Part shown: in pieces, positions 57,611-64,000 of the stretch
How positions within the stretch are numbered: the first letter of the stretch is position 1
Layout of the letters: each line of letters begins with the position of its first letter
Assembly: GCA_933207985.1 (NCBI GenBank)
Contig: OW240921.1
Location: 118,688,796 to 118,752,795 of the forward strand
Source of the DNA: Pelobates cultripes
Lineage: Eukaryota; Chordata; Amphibia; Anura; Pelobatidae
Direction: 5' to 3'
DNA length: 64,000 bases
The notes under the pieces: generated by a model
Seen by the model: only the letters and a program-made list of their open reading frames with translations
The model's database searches: none
Told to the model about the DNA's origin: nothing
Made by a program: the position numbers and the translations under genes

Positions 57611-60600
57611 TTACTTAGTTTTAAACGTCTTGAAAATGAAAAACCCATGTATATGACTGCAACGTGAAGAAATGCTGTATGTGGAAAAACGTGGACCTGT
57701 TAAGTATAGTATGTTCAAGGCTAAAAAAGTTCCCCTGCATTAAAATTTCCTTGCAGACACAAAGGTCCATTGTCTTCTTGACTTTAAAACAGTAATCAGA
57801 TTTCACCTTGAATCTGAATTCACACTTTATCCAATCTAAATGTTCTTAATATTAATTAATATGATTTGTAATCTGCTTTGCTCAAATAAAAGCATCATAA
57901 CAGTAACAATAACATTGTGAATTCCATTTATGTACCGTTCTTACTATAAAGAAGACTTTCTTCTGTGATAAGTGACATTTTCTTTCCTCAGCATGTGATA
58001 GATGACTATGTACAATTCTGTTAATAAACAGGTCACTGACAGGTTATAATGTTATTTGTAATATATTTGTATATACAGTATATACACACACACACATATA
58101 CCAATACAGAATTCACCAGAGAATCGGTCAACACACCTGGGTCTTCATAAATACAGCGTAACTTTTATTTGTCACGCCTTTAGTTTAAACTGCCCACTCC
58201 CCACAGTGTAAATACAAAAAAAAATATTGTGCATCACCTGCATATCTCAAGTTGGACTTAGAGGGGTACTTTTTTGGGCATAGAAACTTGAAAAATCATG
58301 TTTCCACAAATATCCCAGAGTTCCCAGCTTCAGACTTCATCTTGCATTTTTGCAGATATCCTTAGCACTGGATACTTTATTAAACACAACTTTTATATAT
58401 CAGAATACTGTTATTTCCTCAAAGTGAGTAGCCCATTCTATTTACCATGCCGTAGCTGAAATTTAAATTGGCGAGCCAGCCAGTCACAGCTCAGTAGCGA
58501 TATGTAGCTACCAGTTGGTGTCTTCTTTATAGAATTATTGTTTTGAAAAATTCCTCAGTTTAGCTTCGACTCAATAATTATCTCTTTGGTTTTCCCACAA
58601 ATTGCTCGTTTGGAATCCGTAAAATTACGGGGCAGAAAGGCTAATCCCTATTATAAGACAAGCGTTTTATACTCAGAGATTTATTTAGCTAACAAGGTTT
58701 ATGCTATTTTAATAAATCCTATATTTATAATTAAGGCCTGTGTTTCCATGGTCCTCGAGATGTTATTTAAAGGAAATAAAGCTGGATAAAGAGACAAATA
58801 CCCTTCCTCGTTATATACTTTGATGTTATTACTGTAATGATCAGTTTATTTTCAGCTGATTTGAAGGACAGGTCTTGCAATTAGTTCTAGTTAATACATA
58901 ACTGTGCATAGTATTGTAATCAATGAATTGTTAATGTGCTTCCAATGCTAACCTTAGTAGCACACCCTAGTTACAGGTCAGCTACCATTGTACCTAGTAA
59001 TGTCAATATTTCCAATTACTGGTAAAGTATCCAATCTTCATTAATTAGAATTATAACGATTTATCAACTGGATTACCATGTGAGTCATTGCCCTGGAAAC
59101 GGAATGTTAAAAGATCCGAAAAAGCTCAATTTAATTCGCATGTGATTTCTGGTGCAAAATTCCAGAAAACCACTCTTAAATGATTCTCCGTTGCATTAAT
59201 CTATTTAAATGTCCTCAAGGCATAAAGAAAATGGGGTGATAAACAACAAATTATATATCAGATTACAAATATACCGTAGCTGATGCTCTGTTGTTGATTG
59301 CTGAGATTTGGACATTAATGCCTGGCAGTAAGACCCATTATTGGTCTAAACTCCAGTTTAATACCGCATGCATACTGATGGTTATTGATATCAATGTTTA
59401 AGTGATAGAGGATATTGATAAAGCTCTGCATTCAGAAAAGGAATGAGTTTAGCTTACAACTAAACAGCGGTCAATGTTGTCTAAAACGCTATAAATGCCG
59501 TCAATTCACTGCCTTAATGTAAGGTTGCTGTGTAGAATGGTTTATTTTTTAGATTACTTGCATCATCTGTCACCTAGCGAGGGAGATGCCCAAAGGACAC
59601 GAGCCTGTCTCTCGCCTCGGCGCTGCCATCTTAATGTGAACCAGGTTATATACATTTGTGCAGTGCAGAGCTTGGCAAGACAAAAGACTGCAGCCTAAAT
59701 GAAAGCTGGCAGCTGAGTTCAGAGGACATACCCCAGTATGAAAGGGGCTTAATAGGTATGTAAGTAAAGCAATTTTACTTGTCTTCTAGAAGGGAACAGA
59801 GTATAAATGTTTGTTACACGAAACATCAGTTCTTCTATACTTCCACCCAGTCTGTGTCACTACAGAGATATCTGTCTAGAAAGGGATACAAAGTGTGTAA
59901 TAGAAGGACGCTGTCTATCCGTTCACTAGTGTCACGTGTAACAGAACCCAGCTCAGTCTCACAGCTGGAGGGTTCATGGGAAATAGATTATATTTATATA
60001 TTGTTACGTTGTATATTGATAGATAGATAGATAGATAGATAAATAAATAGACAGACAGAGACAGATAGTTCACTGTGGAAACTGATTTTCATTTTTCACC
60101 AGTTTTTTTTTTGGTAAAATTGGGAAAATATAAAGTGATGATGTTTCATCTTCAGAGATTATGCAAATACTTATTGTTTTCCTGCTGTAGAATTTGAAAA
60201 TTCTAATAAACTCGAATTATTTCCGAGAAATTGTTCTTAAAAACACATCAATGAATAAAGATTGAATACCCATTAAACCCTATGTTGTATATGTTAGATA
60301 TTGGGGCAGGTGGGCATATTGCAAGGAATTAAACATACACGGGTGCCCACCTGGACATGCATAGATATTATTATTCAATATGTTTACACAAATTAATTCA
60401 CGTCAAACAAAAACAGAAATATTGTAATATGGGTAATATTTCATCTATCCCCTGTTTACCTGCCGGCCCGTAGTCTAGTAATAAAAAAACTTTTCAAGGG
60501 GAGCTGTAACTTTGTAAAATGCAAAATTGAAAATACATTTTCAAAACCATGTTATCATTTTTTTGCAATTTCTTTTAAACATATATTAAAGCTTTAGATC

Positions 60601-60653
60601 CTTAGATAACAAACCAGTTCAGAACTGGTGGCGCATTGCGCGTGATCTAGAAC
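57611..60653. other. Unique AT-rich sequence, no gene recognised
   Basis: There is a CA/TA microsatellite at 58070-58100 and a GATA microsatellite at 60018-60067. A phrase at 57790-57825 ('ATTTCACCTTGAATCTGAAT') recalls the palindromic MITE family but is too short to call. Several ATTA/TAATTA sites lie at 58980-59250. Confidence 0.35.
60018..60067 (+). repeat. GATA tetranucleotide microsatellite
   Basis: GATAGATAGATAGATAGAT followed by AATA and GACA variants. Confidence 0.95.
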
Positions 60654-60735
60654 AGGGGTAGGCATCCTTCAGCACTCCAGATGTTGTGAACTACATCTAC
60701 CATAATACTCTTTCAGCCATAACATGTGGTCCACA
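60654..60735 (+). mobile_element. hAT-like terminus fragment
   Basis: Starts CAGGGGTAGGCATCCTTC then AGCACTCCAGATGTTGTG and 'ACTACATCTACCATAATACT', a phrase typical of frog hAT-type MITEs. No matching right end was found. Confidence 0.5.
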
Positions 60736-60908
60736 ACATTATGGCCTCAGCTGTTTGTAATTAATAACCACAATTATTACTCTCCTCCAGCAAGAAATTG
60801 GCCTTTCTCCAAAGTTCATCCAAACCAACTGCGTAGACTAACATTTAACTACATTGAAACCACATGTCTTTTACTAAGTCAGCCTATTCTGTCTTTAACA
60901 ATACCTGT

Positions 60909-61121
60909 AGACAGAAGAATAGTCTCCAGGCAATCAGGGTGTTCAAATCCAAGGCAGATTTATTAGGTAAAAAAATGTGACAGAGTAGCAACATCTCGAC
61001 CTGCTACGAGGTCTTTGTCAAGCGACGTCTTGTAGCAGGTTGAAACGTTCCTGCTCTGTCACATTTTTTGATCTAATAAATCTGCCCTTGATTTGAGTGC
61101 CAGGAGACTATTCTTCTGTTT
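60909..61121. repeat. Inverted pair of Penelope-like ends (palindrome)
   Basis: The left arm (60909-about 61015) reads AGACAGAAGAATAGTCTCCA ... GGCAGATTTATTAGGT ... ATGTGACAGAGTAGC. The right arm (about 61025-61121) contains the inverse: CTGCTCTGTCACATTTTTT, CTAATAAATCTGCC, AGGAGACTATTCTTCTGTTT. Near the centre each half has a GACCT/AGGTC-type stem next to (or decayed from) GAAAC, as in the hammerhead-bearing leaders of Penelope-like elements. Assignment to Penelope is tentative; the palindrome itself is clear. Confidence 0.7.
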
Positions 61122-62440
61122 GCCTGAGCATTGTGGGATTGCTGGTCCTGCCGATTGGAATTGAGTGCGGCTCCTCTCTTCAGTTTGGTCATTCAGCAAT
61201 ACCTGTGTTATTAGAATATTAAATATAACGAATCAGAATTAGAGTGCAACAAAACAATGTGAGAATAGCCCTTGCTGTTCTCTTGCTGGTGTGGGGAGAG
61301 AACAGATGGACCATTGCTGCGCAGACTGGATAGAAACGTACAGTTATCAGTAAGTTGCACAGTGGGAAAAGGTTTTGCAAAGGAGCTTTCAAGCACAGCA
61401 GTAATCATGGATCTGTATGTGCAGATAAGGGCAGATATTGATCCATTGACAGAGAGAAGCCTCGGCTTGTCAAGTCCTGTATTGACAATGAAAGTAGTGT
61501 TTGCAATGTACAACACGATAGGTCATTTAATGAGATCTCTGGCGCACTCACTTCTCTGGGAAATAAGTAGAAGTGAAACGCGCTGTCATTCTGCTATGAG
61601 TATGTAAAAGTCTCATTAATCACTTTACAATTAGTAATCACTAAACTAGGACATTATCTGATCTCTCCATGGTACTCCCCAACGGCACACAATAGGTGAC
61701 ATGACTGGAGCAATGATTTGATGAAAATTATCAATAAATACAGAGTAAATACACCATCACTTTAATAGTAACGTCTGTTGTATAAAAACTCACTGAAGGT
61801 TTAAATAGCATTCAGTCAGAGAATAGATATGGACACTGCAAATATTACTCAAAAATAAACATTGTGAAAACTATTTCATCTCAGTATTTTTTTACATTTT
61901 GTTAAAAAAAATAAAAAAAATAATGAAATTCTGAATCCAATTTTCCGTAATTTACAATTTAGTTATGTATTTATGTTGGGATTCATTCAGATTATTAATC
62001 CAGTAATTATTATTATATATTTGTCAATAAACTAAATGTACAATACTTGTTGAATTTGAACATTTTGGGGCAGGGTTATTGAATATGTGGATGGCACAAA
62101 TTTCAGCAATGATGTCAGCATTCAGCTGGTTTCCATGGTGACTGCACCACTTTCATTACTTAATTGCTTCTAGCAGCTTTCATAAACCTCCCTAAAATGT
62201 GAAAAAGTCTTCTACGTGCATTTAATGCAATAGATAGGTTTTGGCCACAATAATATGCTGCATTTGTTACATGCTCAAAACTTTATAGATTTTGTGCAAA
62301 AAAAGTAAATGATTTGCAGAATTCTGTACTATAAGCCTGCCTAACTAGACACACACCCTCACTGCAGAGAAAGACTTCCTTATCAAATGTAAGTGCACAG
62401 CTCAGTTTAAACAGGTAGTGATACACTTACTATATGCCCC
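61122..62440. other. No gene recognised
   Basis: Unique sequence. A 111-codon frame (61272-61607) has no recognised domain or gene context. Confidence 0.35.
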
Positions 62441-62716
62441 CCCGGCCGTCTTCTTCTTGTAACGCAAGTTGTTTTGTAGTTCAGGTCATTCCTGCTGTCA
62501 GTGTCTGAGCTGAGTACATACACTGATAAGGAAGTGTTTATCTGGAATGAGGGGGTGTGGTTAAGGAGGCGGGCTTATAGGGCAGCATACTGCAAAACAA
62601 TGCATTTTTTAATCCAAAAACTATAGATTTGAGCATTTAAAAAATGCAGAATATTAATGAGGCCAAAACCTATCAAATGCATCAAAGTCATATTGGTGCC
62701 CACAGTGTCACTTTAA
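62441..62716 (-). mobile_element. T2-like MITE fragment (minus)
   Basis: The right edge on the minus strand is TTAAAGTGACACTGTGGGCA (TTAA 62713-62716), followed by 'CCAATATGACTTTGATGCAT'. The left boundary is uncertain. It is non-coding. Confidence 0.5.
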
Positions 62717-64000
62717 ATCTACAATCTAGCCTGGAATCTGCTAAAGGGGACGTGTGCATTGCTTGCTGTTTAAATGTTAAGTAACTAGCTATGATGTAAT
62801 TTATCTTTATTTTTTTTCACTTTTTTCTTGACCTTTTCTGCCTTCTTCTTGATTTTAATGTGCATGAAGATTGCACCAACCCAGGAAGCATGGGGCCGGC
62901 GTGGTGGCCTATGCGCGGGTAACATCCTCTGCTCCTCCCCTGTAGAGAGCCTGTCTGATAAAATCCTGCAGTTAGGGTTTTTGCCAAAGGTTACCATCCT
63001 GGGTGATGGATTTCATTAATGCACCATACTGCCCCTAGTGGTCAGACTAATTATTACATTGTGTGATGTTAAAAAAAGTGTCATTCTCATCGCCACCGTA
63101 CCATCTCTCATTCATTCTTTCACATTGGTTTCTGTGATGGTGTCTCCATGAAACAGAGAATTTTAAAATGGTCCCATAGCAATATACATTCTCTTTTTAT
63201 TATTATTTTATGCCTCCTGTCTGCTGGGAGCACAATATAGGCAGTATTACTGGTAGGTGAAAATACATTATATTCTGTATATTTCTGCTATTTTCAGTTG
63301 TGTGCTACTCAGCGATAAGGATATAATAAAAGTAAAACATTGTAATAGCCATTGTAGTTTAATCCCATGGGTGGCAATCTGACGGTACATGTCTGGAGCA
63401 AACCTTCCATTATTAAATGATAAACATGACTACGTATTATACTCCATCATGTTGGAGACTCGGGTAAATCAAACATTGCAGACACGTTATTAAGAGACTC
63501 GGCTCTCTCTCTGTTATTCGTGATCAGTGTTGTATTTCTTTGTGTTTAGATTTGAACGGCCCAGCAAAGCACACATCCTCATATCTTGTAGTCAGGATGG
63601 CGTAACACGGCAAAGCATTCGCAGGAAGATATTCACTGTGGAATTTGCATTTTATTCTTTATTGTTATTAACTATTCTCAGTGTCAATGGATTAAAACAG
63701 CAGTGGACAAAAAACAGACCCCCTCTGTTGTAAAACAGGTAATGCATTGTGGGAGTTGCAGTTTGGCGTCTAGCGTTGGTCACGCCGCGTTAAAGCAGTC
63801 CCTATGTAATGAATCTAAATGTCTATTTGTTTGAAGAAGGAGACATTCTCTGATTTAAAGCTCAGACTGATTTGGGTGTACCTAGTCATATCACTGGTCC
63901 TGTTTCTGTAAGGCTGATTTATTTTCTGATCCTGTAATACCTGCGCTTGGAACTCTCTCAACGCTCATTGTGCAGTGTAGTTTGACGATTTCAGACCCAG
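62717..64000. other. No gene recognised
   Basis: AT-rich unique sequence to the window end. The phrase 'GTAATGCATTGTGGGAGTTG' near 63740 resembles frog DNA-transposon fragments. The short frames lack domains. Confidence 0.35.

Noticed and set aside
61272..61607. 111-codon plus-strand frame as a host exon
   Set aside because: No recognisable domain, no consensus splice sites at sensible places, and composition like the flanks.

Overview
The window looks like non-coding, repeat-rich chromosomal DNA of a vertebrate, most likely an anuran amphibian. The evidence is the mix of repeats: TTAA-flanked MITEs with TTAAAGG termini of the kind described as T2/Kolobok in Xenopus, a CR1-like LINE, L2-like LINE 3' ends with the 'atagcgccat...gcgcttta' tail, a Tx1/L1-clade LINE, a DIRS-type tyrosine-recombinase retrotransposon, a Tc1/mariner fragment and Penelope-like leader sequences. 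I could not recognise one exon of a single-copy host gene. Almost all long open frames fall in tandem repeats or broken transposons. The species cannot be named from this sequence.

Layout. 0-9 kb: unique AT-rich sequence with MITE pieces, then a 21-22 bp minisatellite (about 5.26-5.74 kb) interrupted by an L2 tail, then a 19 bp minisatellite (5.93-6.74 kb). 9.1-12.35 kb: a very regular 45 bp satellite of about 71 units, immediately followed by a complete T2-like MITE built from a row of hairpins. 13-18 kb: a tRNA-like SINE head, an 18-20 bp (GTAATAATACAATGAGCT-like) array split by about 0.9 kb of other DNA, and a 46 bp minisatellite of about 50 units with an 11-unit higher-order duplication. 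18.8-22.1 kb: an internally deleted DIRS-like element joined to a truncated Tc1/mariner element, both on the minus strand. 23-28 kb: MITEs, an L2 3' end with a private tandem amplification, then abutting 25 bp and 69 bp arrays. 28.3-30.65 kb: a degenerate CR1-like LINE (minus) carrying a younger 72 bp TTAA MITE in its last codons. 30.7-32 kb: a hAT-like repeat with TG/CA tracts. 32.3-39.7 kb: mostly unclassified, with T2-like fragments and a Penelope-like leader near 34.8 kb. 39.7-46.24 kb: a TG...CA-bounded repeat, a palindromic MITE and a nearly full-length but broken L1-clade LINE (plus). 46-64 kb: unique-looking sequence with TG-rich arrays, an L2 3' end, a 363 bp hAT element with a perfect 8 bp target duplication, a 230 bp palindrome, and an inverted pair of Penelope-like ends near 61 kb.

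The parts do not form an operon or pathway. They record successive insertions: MITE into LINE, L2 tail into minisatellite, MITE at the edge of a satellite, DIRS against Tc1. None of the transposon proteins is intact, so any movement of the non-autonomous elements would depend on enzymes encoded elsewhere. I found no convincing new protein-based system. The most unusual items are the multi-hairpin MITE at the satellite edge, the decayed hammerhead-like motif, the large palindromes and the number of unrelated minisatellites packed into 64 kb.
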